DNA of 64,000 bases, taken from NCBI RefSeq assembly GCF_017896165.1, contig NZ_JAFCNB010000008.1:124001-188000 (forward strand), in the 5' to 3' direction. The translations under genes were made by a program, and so were the position numbers. This document shows positions 8,584 through 17,261 of this stretch, piece after piece. The DNA comes from Microbispora oryzae (GTDB lineage: Bacteria; Actinomycetota; Actinomycetes; Streptosporangiales; Streptosporangiaceae). Below the pieces are notes generated by a model. The model did not search any database, had not been told where the DNA came from, and worked only from the letters and a program-made list of their open reading frames with translations. Each line of letters begins with the position of its first letter. The stretch's first letter is position 1.

Positions 8584-9441
8584 ATGCCCGTGATCGACGT
8601 CCTCGACTCGACGATGTACTACGAGGAGACGGGGAGCGGCGTCCCCTTCGTCTTCCTGCACGGCAACCCGGCCTCATCCCATGTGTGGCGCGATGTCCTG
8701 CCCGGCATCGGCGGCCCCGCCCGCCTGCTCGCCCCCGACCTGATCGGCATGGGCCGCTCGGGCAAGCCGGACGTGCCGTACCGGTTCGCGGACCACGCCC
8801 GCTATCTCGACGCCTGGTTCGACCGGCTGGAACTGGAGGACGTCGTGCTCGTCGGGCACGACTGGGGCGGGGCGCTCGCCTTCGACTGGGCCGCCCGCCA
8901 CCCCGGCCGCGCGCGCGGCGTCGCCTTCTTCGAGACCATCATCCGGCCGATGTCGTGGAGCGAGCTGGGTGACGCCCCACGCGCGCGCGCCGAGACCATA
9001 CGCGGGCCGGAGGGCGAGACGCTCGTCCTCGATCAGAACTTCCTCGTGGAGACGGCGTTCACCGGAGGGGTGCTCACGCCGCTGAGCCGGGAGGAGATGG
9101 AGCCGTATCTGGCGCCGTATCCGACCAGGGAGAGCCGCCGCCCCCTGCTGGAGTGGGCGCGTTCACTGCCGGTCGACGGCGAACCCGCCGACGTGACGGA
9201 GCGGGTCGAACGCTACGACGAGTGGCTCGCGGCCAGCGGCGACGTCCCCAAGCTCCTGCTCACGTTCGACTCCTCACCGACCCTGGGCATCGGGGCGGAC
9301 ATGGCCGAATGGTGCGCGGCGAACATCGCGGCTCTGGAGATCGAGCACTGCGGCCCCGCGGGTCACCACGCGGCGGAGGACCAGCCCGAGGCCATCGCCG
9401 CGGCGATCACCGGATGGGCGAAGCGGCACGAACTGGGCTGA
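8584..9441 (+). CDS. Haloalkane dehalogenase (alpha/beta hydrolase)
   Basis: The 285-residue protein carries the dehalogenase catalytic set: HGNP with the halide-binding Asn at about 28, VGHDWGG with nucleophile Asp 93 and halide-binding Trp 94, a Glu at about 117 in FFETIIRPMSW (DhaA/LinB arrangement), and AGHHAAEDQPE with catalytic His near 261. The reaction is hydrolytic removal of halide from haloalkanes giving an alcohol. The Asp in place of the usual esterase Ser makes an ordinary esterase unlikely. ATG 8584 follows GGAGA. Divergent from the MarR regulator and followed by a 13-bp hairpin. Confidence 0.9.
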   Translation: MPVIDVLDSTMYYEETGSGVPFVFLHGNPASSHVWRDVLPGIGGPARLLAPDLIGMGRSGKPDVPYRFADHARYLDAWFDRLELEDVVLVGHDWGGALAFDWAARHPGRARGVAFFETIIRPMSWSELGDAPRARAETIRGPEGETLVLDQNFLVETAFTGGVLTPLSREEMEPYLAPYPTRESRRPLLEWARSLPVDGEPADVTERVERYDEWLAASGDVPKLLLTFDSSPTLGIGADMAEWCAANIAALEIEHCGPAGHHAAEDQPEAIAAAITGWAKRHELG

Positions 9442-9456
9442 GGGGCGGATGCGGGG

Positions 9457-9494
9457 AGCTCCGCTCCGTACCGCCGGCGGGACGGAGCGGAGCT
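9457..9494 (+). terminator. Terminator hairpin after dehalogenase
   Basis: AGCTCCGCTCCGT pairs perfectly with ACGGAGCGGAGCT around a 12-base GC-rich loop, between the convergent dehalogenase and the small membrane gene. Confidence 0.65.
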
Positions 9495-9538
9495 TCCGGC
9501 CGCCCCGGCTCGCCGGACGCCTTGTCCCCGGGTCGCCG

Positions 9539-9748
9539 CTACTTCTCGCCGGACGCCTCGCCGGACGCGCGGCCACGCCTCGCGGCGCGGACGGCCACGA
9601 CCAGCGCGATCACGGAGATGACGACGGCGGTCAGTGTGCCCCACAACTGCAGTTGATCGACGAAGGAGGCCGAGTCGGGCGTGGTGGTGTAATGGTGCAC
9701 GACCGCCCGTGTTTCGACTTCATAGGCGGGGTCGGGGATGGGGGTCAT
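9539..9748 (-). CDS. Small single-pass membrane protein
   Basis: A 69-residue protein with a soluble N-terminus, one hydrophobic segment (LTAVVISVIALVVAVRAA) and a basic C-terminal tail, so probably N-out. ATG 9748 follows GAGGA with good spacing, which is the main reason to believe it. The family is not recognised. It is downstream of and parallel to the nuclease/helicase gene, about 100 bases away, but a weak hairpin at 9825-9841 lies between them. Confidence 0.5.
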   Translation of the reverse strand: MTPIPDPAYEVETRAVVHHYTTTPDSASFVDQLQLWGTLTAVVISVIALVVAVRAARRGRASGEASGEK

Positions 9749-9852
9749 GGGTCCTCGTTGGGCTCGTTGGGAAAGTCGGCCGCCTCCGCGGCGGCGGGAT
9801 CCGCCCGACCGATGCGATCAGATTCGGCCCGGCCGGGGCCGTGCGGGGAATT

Positions 9853-11730
9853 CTAAGCCGTAATCGCCGACAGCCTGGGGAGTAAATCCGCGAGAAAGTC
9901 GCGGGTGGCCGGATCGACGGCGTATATCACGGTGCCGCGCATCCCTCGGGTGAGCAGAACTTTGTATACGTTGCGAGCGAGCTTGTCGAAATCGGCGTCC
10001 GACACGGCTTTCCTGCTCGTGAAGGCCGGATCCCTGTTCTCGGAGCGGACCGTGACGAGAGAACCGTCTCGCGCTACGAGGTCGGGGCCGATGATGACGC
10101 CGGACCAGTCGTACTCGAACCCCTGGGCGGTGTAGACGCACCCGACCTGGCCGAAGCCGCTGGGCTCGGTCGCCCACAGCATGCTGGGCGGAGCGTCTCC
10201 CACTGCTCTGTCCTTCTTGACGTTCCAGGGCCGCGACCAGTCGCCGATGACGACGTCGTCGACGAGCGAGTCGTCCGGTCGCGGATCGCTCCACGGCCAG
10301 CAGTAGCCGGCGGTCATGCGCGCGCTGCCGGGCCTGGCGAGGAGGGCCGCCTCCAGTTCCTGGGGAGAGTGCGCGAGCCGTACCTCGAAGTCGTCGTCGC
10401 CGTCCCATGGCACCGGCCCCTCTCCGTCGAGCCCGAGCAGGCGCAGCACCCATTTCTCGTACTTGCGGCTGCCGCCACAGCGGAACTGCTCGTCCAGGGA
10501 CACACGGGTGACCGCGTAGCCCTGTGACTCCGCGTACCGCTCGATCGCCTGGACGGTGCCCAGCTCGCCGGGCCGTACGACCTGGTGCTCGTCGAGCAGG
10601 AAGACCGGGACGCGGGCGGCGGACATCAACTCGTCGAGTTGGGGCCGGCCGGTGCGCTTGGCGGCCGGGGTGAAACGGCTGGTGGAGGTCTCGCGGATGC
10701 GGTGCGCCTCATCGCAGATCAGGACGTCGAGGCCGTTCCGCTCGGCGTCCATGAAGCTGTTGAAGTACATGAACAGGTTCTTGATCCGGGTGCTGCCCCG
10801 GCCGGGATACCGGCGCATGGTCTGGGTGAACGACTGCGAGCCCGTCGCGTGGAGCGCCGTTCTGCCCTGCCGGTAGAGCTCACCCAGCAGGGACAGGGCG
10901 ATCACGCTCTTACCGCTTCCGGGGCCGCCGGTGACGACGACGACCTGCTTGAAATCGGCCCGGCGCGCCCCGTCGACGGCGCGCATGACCAGTTCGTAGG
11001 CGACCTGCTGCTCGTCGAGGAGGGTGAACTGCTCTCGCTCGCGAATCTCGCCGGCGGCGTACGCCATGAGCTGCTTGCTCGGCGCGACCGGGCTGCTCAG
11101 CAGCCGGTCCGCGGCCTCGGCGCCGGGCTTGTCGGCCAGCCGTTCGCGCAGGTATTTGTGGAAGTCGCCGCGACGCTGCTTGGTGAAGAGCCTGCTCCGC
11201 TCGTCCCGCACCTGGTCGTGCAGGCCATCGATGTCGAGGTCCATGGCATTGTGCAGGTACGCGGCACCGTGGACGGACTGCGGCCGGTCCTTGAGCACGC
11301 CCAGGAAGTCGGACATGTATTCGCAGTAGCGCCGGACCTGCTCGGCGGGGTTGAGCAGCTCCCTTCCCGGCACGCCGTCCACGATGACCAGGTGCTCGCC
11401 CTGGTCGGACGGCTCGGCACGACTCCACTGCTTGAGTTCTATGACGACGTAGGAGTCCTGACCGGTCCGCGGGTGCACCCCCGCCAGCACCACGTCGGCG
11501 CGCTTGCTGGTCAACGGGAGTTTGTACTCGACCAGCAGCTCGACCTGGCTGAGCCCCGCGTCGGCCAGGTCCCGGGCCAGCGCGGGCAGGCTCCGTTCCC
11601 ATGACCTGGCCTCGGAGGGGGACGGACCGCGGCCCGTGGTCACCCGCAGATGCTCGCCGATCCGCTCGGCGAGCGCCTTTTCGTTGGGCGAGGCAATCAG
11701 GCTCTCCACGGACAGCCGTAACGCCGTCAC
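9853..11730 (-). CDS. DUF2075-type DNA/RNA helicase with N-terminal PD-(D/E)XK-like nuclease
   Basis: The 625-residue protein starts with GTG at 11730. An N-terminal region has the restriction-like pattern RADVVLAG (Asp 79) and VIELKQW (Glu 98, Lys 100). Walker A GGPGSGKS lies at 268-275 and a DEAH Walker B at 340-343; late VYTAQGFEYDWSGVI and VLLTRGMRG match the P-loop domain called DUF2075. It probably unwinds or remodels nucleic acid and may cut it. Such proteins occur both as isolated chromosomal genes and in defence loci. Neighbours are a MazG-like enzyme and a small membrane protein. Confidence 0.8.
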   Translation of the reverse strand: MTALRLSVESLIASPNEKALAERIGEHLRVTTGRGPSPSEARSWERSLPALARDLADAGLSQVELLVEYKLPLTSKRADVVLAGVHPRTGQDSYVVIELKQWSRAEPSDQGEHLVIVDGVPGRELLNPAEQVRRYCEYMSDFLGVLKDRPQSVHGAAYLHNAMDLDIDGLHDQVRDERSRLFTKQRRGDFHKYLRERLADKPGAEAADRLLSSPVAPSKQLMAYAAGEIREREQFTLLDEQQVAYELVMRAVDGARRADFKQVVVVTGGPGSGKSVIALSLLGELYRQGRTALHATGSQSFTQTMRRYPGRGSTRIKNLFMYFNSFMDAERNGLDVLICDEAHRIRETSTSRFTPAAKRTGRPQLDELMSAARVPVFLLDEHQVVRPGELGTVQAIERYAESQGYAVTRVSLDEQFRCGGSRKYEKWVLRLLGLDGEGPVPWDGDDDFEVRLAHSPQELEAALLARPGSARMTAGYCWPWSDPRPDDSLVDDVVIGDWSRPWNVKKDRAVGDAPPSMLWATEPSGFGQVGCVYTAQGFEYDWSGVIIGPDLVARDGSLVTVRSENRDPAFTSRKAVSDADFDKLARNVYKVLLTRGMRGTVIYAVDPATRDFLADLLPRLSAITA

Positions 11731-11746
11731 AGGCTTCCCCCAGGCA

Positions 11747-11764
11747 GCACGAGAGAACTCGTGC
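11747..11764 (-). terminator. Small hairpin between mazG-like gene and helicase
   Basis: GCACGAG/CTCGTGC, 7 bp with a 4-base loop, lies between the two parallel genes. It could terminate the mazG-like transcript; modest strength. Confidence 0.35.
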
Positions 11765-11835
11765 GGGTGGGGGCGTATCCGCGCCGGCGCTAGCCGTACA
11801 AACGCGGAAGCCCGTCGGGCCGCATCACATGGTCA

Positions 11836-12204
11836 TCACGAGGTTAGTGGAGGCGCTTTCCTCGCCGAACCCCGATAGAGATCGGAATCGTAACGACGCT
11901 CGTTTTCGAGAAGTTTGGCGTTGGCCGCCTCGATGAGGTCGACGTCGAGGAGATCGGCGAGACGGACGAGATAGGCGGTCACGTCGGCGAGTTCGGAGCG
12001 TACGCGGCCGAAGGCCGCCTCATCCAGGGCACGCGACTCGTCCGGCGTCAGCCATTGGAACTCCGCCACCAGCTCGCCGACCTCGCCCGCCAGGGCCATC
12101 GCCAAGTTCTTGGGCGTATGGAACTGCTCCCAGTCCCGGGCCCGGGCGAAGTCCCGCAGCCGTTCGGCCAGCCGTTCCACTTCGGTTGTCACGTCTCGGG
12201 ACAT
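11836..12204 (-). CDS. MazG-like nucleotide pyrophosphohydrolase
   Basis: The 122-residue protein has the all-alpha NTP pyrophosphatase pattern: EVGELVAEFQW supplies the first metal-binding acidic pair and ELADVTAYLVRLAD the second, with W and KNLAMAL upstream. Family members hydrolyse (d)NTPs or modified nucleotides to monophosphates and pyrophosphate. ATG 12204 is chosen because the longer frame runs antisense through hemC. It is divergent from hemC with 69 bases between. House-cleaning is the default role; defence-linked nucleotide depletion is possible. Confidence 0.85.
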   Translation of the reverse strand: MSRDVTTEVERLAERLRDFARARDWEQFHTPKNLAMALAGEVGELVAEFQWLTPDESRALDEAAFGRVRSELADVTAYLVRLADLLDVDLIEAANAKLLENERRYDSDLYRGSARKAPPLTS

Positions 12205-12273
12205 TACCCGCGCCGTTCTCCGGCACGATGGTGGTCGCCACACAACGCACCGGCCAGGAGGAGACGCCATCCC

Positions 12274-13263
12274 ATGACCGCCCCGCTTCTGGAGCCACCC
12301 GGCGGCCGGCCGCTCCGCATCGGCTCCCGTACCTCCCTCCTGGCCACCGTGCAGGCGCGGCACGTGGCCGAACTGATCCACGAGTACGCGCCGGGCGTCG
12401 CCACGGAAATCGTCCCGATCCGCGTCTCCGCCGACGTGTGGGACGGCGATCTGAGCCGGATCGGCGGCAAGGGGGCCTTCAGCAAGGAGATCGACAGAGC
12501 GCTCGTCGCCGGTGAGATCGACGTCGCGGTGCACTGCATGAAGGACGTGCCCGGGGACGTGCCGCTCGCCGAGGGGACCGCCTTCGGCGCCTACCTCGAA
12601 CGCGGCGACGTCCACGACGTGGTCGTGACCCGGGACGGCACGCCGCTGGCGGACCTGCCGCCCGGTTCTGTCGTCGGCACCGGTTCCGTACGCCGCCGCG
12701 CCCAGCTCGGCATGTACCGGCCCGACCTGCGGACCGAGCGGATCCGGGGGAACGTCGACAGCCGCCTGGCCAGACTGAACGAGGACGGCAGCGGATACGC
12801 CGCCCTGATCCTCGCCCGCGTCGGTCTGGACCGCATCGGCGAGACCGCCCAGCCGCAGGAGGTCCTCCCCCTCGAATTCCACCAGGCGGACGAGGGCGTG
12901 GTGTCGATGGTCCCGGCCGTCGGGGCGGGAGTCATCGGCGTCCAGGCCCGGCAGCGCGACCTCGCCGTCATGAGCCTGCTCGGCGGGCTCAACCACGATC
13001 AGACCGCCCGGCACATCCTCGCCGAGCGGTCGATGCTGCACGAGCTGCGCGGCCACTGCAACTCCCCGATCGCCGGCTACGCCACCACGACGGCGGACGG
13101 CGCGATGAGCTTGCACGGGATGGTGTTCAATCGGGACGGCTCGGAGCTCGTCCGCTTTCACTGCTCAGGCTCGCCCGACGATCCCGCGGCCCTCGGCTCC
13201 GAAGTCGCCGCTGAGCTGCTGCGTCTCGGCGCGCGGCGCCTGATCGACGCCACCGGCGGGTGA
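12274..13263 (+). CDS. hemC: Hydroxymethylbilane synthase (porphobilinogen deaminase)
   Basis: The 329-residue protein polymerises four porphobilinogens in tetrapyrrole synthesis. GGKGAFSKEID, VHCMKDVP with the catalytic Asp near 91, GTGSVRRRAQL for substrate Arg contacts, and the dipyrromethane-binding Cys near 262 in RGHCNSPIAGY are present. ATG 12274 follows AGGAGGAG. It is separated from any hemA, hemD or hemB gene, and several invariant blocks deviate (VHC for VHS, GTGS for GTSS), so it may be a second, specialised copy. Its last 99 bases overlap the convergent NTF2-like gene. Confidence 0.9.
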   Translation: MTAPLLEPPGGRPLRIGSRTSLLATVQARHVAELIHEYAPGVATEIVPIRVSADVWDGDLSRIGGKGAFSKEIDRALVAGEIDVAVHCMKDVPGDVPLAEGTAFGAYLERGDVHDVVVTRDGTPLADLPPGSVVGTGSVRRRAQLGMYRPDLRTERIRGNVDSRLARLNEDGSGYAALILARVGLDRIGETAQPQEVLPLEFHQADEGVVSMVPAVGAGVIGVQARQRDLAVMSLLGGLNHDQTARHILAERSMLHELRGHCNSPIAGYATTTADGAMSLHGMVFNRDGSELVRFHCSGSPDDPAALGSEVAAELLRLGARRLIDATGG

Positions 13264-13704
13264 CGATCGTCGCGCCGGGCAGCCGTGGTAGGCCTCGACG
13301 AGCCAGCCGTCGCCGCCTCTGGACAACACCCAGGTCGCCAGCTCCCATCGCTCGGCCGGAGGTTCCGCCTCGCCGGGGAACACGGTCGCGCTGCGGGTGA
13401 TCACGATGGCCGTGTCCGCGCCGACGAACCGGACGCTCCGGGCCTGGTGAACACGCTTGGAGCCTTTCAGCGGCAGGGCGAACGCCTCGCCCATCTGGGC
13501 GCGTATCTCGGCCTTCCCCCGCAGGTACGTCCCCGGGAGGATCACGGACGCGTCTTCGGCGTACCACCTGACGAACGTGTTCACGTCGCCGTCCGCCCAC
13601 GCTCCGGACGTCGCGTCGAACACGGCGAGCACGGCACGCTCGTCGGCGTGAACCGGCGAGCCGCCGGCACCCGTCCCGGCCCGGCCGCTCAGATCGGAAT
13701 CCAT
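13165..13704 (-). CDS. SgcJ/EcaC-type NTF2-like protein
   Basis: The 179-residue protein resembles the small cone-shaped NTF2-like proteins called SgcJ/EcaC or DUF4440. ERAVLAVFDATSGAWADGD starts the first helix, WYAEDASVILPGTYLRG forms the typical pocket segment, and the WVLSRGGDGWLVEAYH strand ends the domain. About 40 residues after the domain look unstructured and overlap hemC antisense by 99 bases. ATG 13704 follows AGAGGG. No reaction can be assigned; relatives bind small hydrophobic ligands or act as isomerases. Confidence 0.75.
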   Translation of the reverse strand: MDSDLSGRAGTGAGGSPVHADERAVLAVFDATSGAWADGDVNTFVRWYAEDASVILPGTYLRGKAEIRAQMGEAFALPLKGSKRVHQARSVRFVGADTAIVITRSATVFPGEAEPPAERWELATWVLSRGGDGWLVEAYHGCPARRSSPAGGVDQAPRAETQQLSGDFGAEGRGIVGRA

Positions 13705-13765
13705 CTCATCCCTCTTTCCGGAACCGCCGCCCTTCGGCGGCCTCGTACGAAATCGAGCGGGTCGT

Positions 13766-14662
13766 TCAGGCCGGAGTGACGGCGTAACCGGTGACGCCGC
13801 GGAAGACGTCCGCGTTGCGACGGGCGAACGCCGCGAAGGTCGTCGGTTCGATCCCGAAGCGCTCGTGGCTGGTCAGGTCGACGGTCGAGCGGCCCAGCCG
13901 GCTCCGCTCCTGGAAGAGCTGCGCGAACGCGCTCGCTCGCGGCGGCGGATAACCGGCCTCGAGCCAGGCCAGCCGCTTCTCCTCCGGAGTCACGTCGCGG
14001 TAGCGGACCGGTCCGCCGACGGCGTCGGAGATGCGGGCGGCGATCTCGGCCATGGTGAGGGCCTCGGGGCCCGTCATCGCGTACGTCCTGCCTTCGTGAC
14101 CGGATGTGGTGAGCACGGCGTAGGCGATCTTGGCGATGTCGTCGATGTCGATCGGGGCGAGCGTCGTGTCACCGAGCGGCAGGCGGATCTCGCCGTGGCG
14201 GACGATGTCGGGCGCCTCCTCGAAGTACACCTGCATGAACTGGCTCGGCCGCAGCACGGTCCACGGCGTGCCCGAGGCGACCAGGTAGCGCTGGATCTGC
14301 TCGTGGCTCCGGCTGGAGCGGAACCTCTCGGGGTCGAATCCGTCGACCGAGTCCTTCCCGGAGAGCTTCACGATGTGGCGGACTCCGGCCCTGGTCGCGG
14401 CGTCGATGAACGTGCACTGGGTTTCCAGCATGTCCGGCCCGGCGTTGCTGATCATCAGTACCCGCTCGACCCCGGCCAGCGCGGAATCCAGCGTCTCTGG
14501 CCAGAGCATGTCGCCGTGCGCGACGTCGACGCCGGGCAGCGCCCGCACGGCGTCCGCCTTCTCCGGGTTGCGCACGAGCGCGCGGACCGGCGTGCCGTGC
14601 CGTGCGAACTCGCGGACCACGGCCGATCCGGGGCGTCCGTTCGCCCCTGTGATGAGGATCAT
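13766..14662 (-). CDS. NmrA-like NAD(P)-binding Rossmann protein
   Basis: The 298-residue protein begins with MILITGANGRPGSAVV, the NAD(P)-binding loop of atypical short-chain dehydrogenases, followed by ALVRNPEKAD and HIVKLSGKDS. The fold matches NmrA/HSCARG proteins that sense NADPH or reduce quinones. It is divergent from the HxlR-type regulator at 14776, and a spaced inverted repeat lies between them. That arrangement is common for redox-responsive HxlR systems. Confidence 0.85.
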   Translation of the reverse strand: MILITGANGRPGSAVVREFARHGTPVRALVRNPEKADAVRALPGVDVAHGDMLWPETLDSALAGVERVLMISNAGPDMLETQCTFIDAATRAGVRHIVKLSGKDSVDGFDPERFRSSRSHEQIQRYLVASGTPWTVLRPSQFMQVYFEEAPDIVRHGEIRLPLGDTTLAPIDIDDIAKIAYAVLTTSGHEGRTYAMTGPEALTMAEIAARISDAVGGPVRYRDVTPEEKRLAWLEAGYPPPRASAFAQLFQERSRLGRSTVDLTSHERFGIEPTTFAAFARRNADVFRGVTGYAVTPA

Positions 14663-14702
14663 CGCTCCTTCTTCCTGCTCGGCGATGATCGATGCTTACA
14701 TA

Positions 14703-14733
14703 TTGGTACCGCTTAGTACAACTTCGATACCAA
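14703..14733. promoter_or_regulatory. Inverted repeat between nmrA-like and hxlR-like genes
   Basis: TTGGTA (14703-14708) and TACCAA (14728-14733) are perfect arms 19 bases apart in an AT-rich patch, a plausible HxlR operator controlling both divergent genes. Confidence 0.45.
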
Positions 14734-14775
14734 ACAGATCCGTATCGGAATGACGGCTCGGTTAGACTCGACGGC

Positions 14776-15447
14776 GTGGGAAGCACGCGAACGTATGGCG
14801 ACGCCTGTGCCGCCGCGCACGCCCTCGACCTGGTCGGGGAGCGCTGGGCCCTGCTGGTCGTACGCGAGCTGCTTCTCGGCCCCAAGCGCTTCACCGACCT
14901 GCGCGCCGGGCTGCCGAACGCCGGCCCGAACCGCCTGTCGCAACGGCTGCGCGAGCTGGAGGAGTCCGGCATCGTGCGCCGCCGCAAGCTCGGTCCGCCC
15001 GCGCGGACCTGGGTGTACGAGCTGACCGACTGGGGACGGCAGCTTCGGCCGGTCCTCGCCGCCCTCGGCGGCTGGGGCCGGCTGTCGCCGTTCCGCGACC
15101 TCAACGCGGACATCAGCGTGGACGCCCTCATGATGGCGCTCCAGGGAGACTTCGCCCCGGAGGCGGGCGACGGCCCGTCCACGACGTACCTGCTCGCCTT
15201 CGGCGACGACCGCGTCACCGTTCGCACCTCCGGCGGCGACATCGACATCACCCGTGACGAGGCGCCCACGCCGGACGCGACCGTCGCCACCGACGCCAGG
15301 ACGTTCGCCGCCGTGCTGACCCGAAGGCGTCACCTGGACGAGGCCGTACGCGCGGGAGACGTCAGCGTGTCCGGCGACCTGGACGCGGTCCGGCGGCTGC
15401 TCGACTCCTTCCCCCGCCCGGAAACCGCCGAGACACCGCGCGCCTGA
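14776..15447 (+). CDS. HxlR-family regulator with SCP2-like C-terminal domain
   Basis: The 223-residue protein has an HxlR winged helix (ALDLVGERWALLVVRELLLG, then NRLSQRLRELEESGIV) over about 100 residues, followed by a mixed alpha/beta domain resembling SCP2 sterol-carrier ligand-binding folds. GTG 14776 is chosen over upstream codons because it sits just after a possible TAGACT -10 element (14763-14768), which would give a short or leaderless transcript. It probably controls the divergent NmrA-like oxidoreductase in response to an electrophile or hydrophobic ligand. Confidence 0.85.
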   Translation: MGSTRTYGDACAAAHALDLVGERWALLVVRELLLGPKRFTDLRAGLPNAGPNRLSQRLRELEESGIVRRRKLGPPARTWVYELTDWGRQLRPVLAALGGWGRLSPFRDLNADISVDALMMALQGDFAPEAGDGPSTTYLLAFGDDRVTVRTSGGDIDITRDEAPTPDATVATDARTFAAVLTRRRHLDEAVRAGDVSVSGDLDAVRRLLDSFPRPETAETPRA

Positions 15448-15570
15448 GCCGCACGCGAGGTTTCTGTCCAAAATTGGGGCGCATGGAACCGGAAGATATG
15501 GGGAAGGTCTCCCCAATCCATCGGAAGCGACACGGTTTGGCAACAAATATGCCGGTCACTTCAGCTGGAT

Positions 15571-15620
15571 ACCGGGGCAGAGCGCCCCGGTGGTACGTCC
15601 GCCGACCCCCTTCGGCGGAC
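15571..15620 (+). terminator. Two tandem hairpins after hxlR-like gene
   Basis: ACCGGGGC/GCCCCGGT (15571-15591) is followed by GTCCGCCGA/TCGGCGGAC (15597-15620). They may end the hxlR transcript or belong to the leader of the secreted Pro-rich protein that starts 29 bases later. Confidence 0.45.
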
Positions 15621-15649
15621 ACCATCGGACAGAACGACATGGAGGAACG

Positions 15650-16789
15650 GTGCCGACCAACCCCCACCGCCCGAAGCCAGGACCATCGCCCGAACCGGGC
15701 AGGCCACGCCGGCGCGTCTACCAGCCCATGGTCCTCGCGACCACGTTCGTACTGACCGCGACGGGCGGCATCGGAGCGGCGGCGGCCGCGTCCGCCACGC
15801 CCATCGCGCCGACCGAACCTCCCGTGCCCGTCGTGACCGCGACGATCACGGTGACGCCCGGGGCCACCCCGGCCGAGACCGTCACCGAGCCCCCCGAGGC
15901 GACGCCCACCCCGGCTCCCCCCGCCGTCGAGGTGCCCCTGATGGGCCCGTTCCTCGGCGCGCTCCACGGCGAGGTGGTCGTGCCGACGAAAGACCGGTGC
16001 GGCGCGGTCACGGTGTTCACCCAGACCGGGCAGGCCGTCGCCGTGGCGCCTGACTCGATCACCGTTCGGAGCCAGGACGGCTTCGAACGGACGTACGCGA
16101 TCGATGACTCCACGCGGGTCTACACGGCCCGCCGCGGCGGCGAGATCCGGCAGAACGCCTGGGTCTCGGTGACCGCGGCCGCCCAGGCCGGCACGCCGGC
16201 CCCCGGAAATCCCGCGCCCGAAAGCCCCGTACCCGAAAGCCCAGCGCCGGAGAGCCCGGCGCCCGGAACTTCCCTTCCCGAAAGCCCTGTCCCGCAGAGC
16301 CCCTCGCCCGAAACCCCGGCCCCGGCGCCCGAGAGCCCGGGTGCGAGCAGCACGCCGACGCCGCCCGAAGGGTCGCCGGCTCCGTCGGACACCCTGACTC
16401 CCTCTCCGGGCGACACCTCGACGACCCCCACTCCGCAGGGTGTCACCCCGCCGTCTCCCCTCGACCCGACCGAGACCGGCGCCGTCCCCTCGCCGATCGA
16501 GACGACGCCCGCCGCCCCTCAGGGGGAGACGGCGGCGGCCGCCTACGTCTTCGACCTGTCGAAGCCGAGCAAGAAGATGTGGCGCCTCGGCGAGAGCTCT
16601 CCATACGCCATGCGGTGGCACTTCGGCAAGCCCGTCTGGCACGCGCCCAAGCCCTGCCCGACTCCGACAATCACCCCCACCGAGCCGCCCACAGCGTCAC
16701 CCGTGCCCACCCCGGACCCCGTTCCGACCGTGACCCCCACGCCTGAGCCGACGCTCACCGACGCCCCGACCCCGACCCCCGCGTCCTGA
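15650..16789 (+). CDS. Secreted or membrane-anchored Pro/Thr/Ser-rich protein
   Basis: The 379-residue protein has a basic N-terminus and one hydrophobic signal or anchor segment (MVLATTFVLTATGGIGAA). A short beta-rich domain follows at about 105-180 (GEVVVPTKDRCGAV, then DSITVRSQDGFERTYAI), then a long low-complexity tail. The tail is made first of ESPAPESP-type repeats and later of TPTP-type repeats. No sortase motif is seen. GTG 15650 follows GGAGGAA. The small domain resembles DUF5666-like OB modules. Cell-wall spanning or surface exposure is likely; function unknown. Confidence 0.7.
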   Translation: MPTNPHRPKPGPSPEPGRPRRRVYQPMVLATTFVLTATGGIGAAAAASATPIAPTEPPVPVVTATITVTPGATPAETVTEPPEATPTPAPPAVEVPLMGPFLGALHGEVVVPTKDRCGAVTVFTQTGQAVAVAPDSITVRSQDGFERTYAIDDSTRVYTARRGGEIRQNAWVSVTAAAQAGTPAPGNPAPESPVPESPAPESPAPGTSLPESPVPQSPSPETPAPAPESPGASSTPTPPEGSPAPSDTLTPSPGDTSTTPTPQGVTPPSPLDPTETGAVPSPIETTPAAPQGETAAAAYVFDLSKPSKKMWRLGESSPYAMRWHFGKPVWHAPKPCPTPTITPTEPPTASPVPTPDPVPTVTPTPEPTLTDAPTPTPAS

Positions 16790-16796
16790 CCACGAC

Positions 16797-16833
16797 CCCG
16801 GCCGGCCCTTCCCTGTCGGGAGGGCCGGCCGGG
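16797..16833 (+). terminator. Strong terminator hairpin
   Basis: CCCGGCCGGCCCT pairs perfectly with AGGGCCGGCCGGG (13 bp, 11-base loop) immediately after the Pro-rich protein gene. Confidence 0.75.
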
Positions 16834-16870
16834 ACGGGTTTCGTCGGTGCCGTGTGCCAGGGTCGGGCCC

Positions 16871-17236
16871 ATGAAGTACATGGTGCTGATGTACGCCGAC
16901 CCCGCGGCCACCGAGGCGATGTCCGCCGCGGAGCGGGCCGACGTGTCCCGCAGGCACGAGGCACTCCACCGCGATCTGGCGGGAACCGGCGAGATGCTCA
17001 ACGGAGCCGGGCTGGCCTACCCGAGAGACACGACGACGATCCGCCGCGACGGCGATGGATCCGTCACTGCGGAGGGGCCGTTCGCCGAGGCGGCCGAGCA
17101 GTTGACCGCCTACTACGTGGTCGACTGCGCGAGCCCGGAACGGGCCCGCGCGATCGCGGAACGCGTCGTCGACTTCCACGTCGTCGCGGTGGAGGTGCGG
17201 CCGATCCACGACTCGTTCGGCATGGGCGAGGGCTGA
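16871..17236 (+). CDS. YCII-related (DGPF-type) small protein
   Basis: The 121-residue protein begins MKYMVLMYADPAA and has the GPFAEAAEQLTAYYVVDC block of the actinobacterial YCII/DGPF group. These ferredoxin-like proteins are often near ECF sigma factors, but none is present here. ATG 16871 matches the family's N-terminus. The reaction is unknown. It is convergent with the pectate lyase gene, with two hairpins between. Confidence 0.8.
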   Translation: MKYMVLMYADPAATEAMSAAERADVSRRHEALHRDLAGTGEMLNGAGLAYPRDTTTIRRDGDGSVTAEGPFAEAAEQLTAYYVVDCASPERARAIAERVVDFHVVAVEVRPIHDSFGMGEG

Positions 17237-17261
17237 TCCCCTCGGCCGGCGCACGCGCCAC

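Noticed and set aside
12205-13161. N-terminal extension of the MazG-like frame antisense to hemC
   Set aside because: hemC has strong motifs and a ribosome binding site on the other strand, and MazG-like proteins of this kind are about 120 residues.
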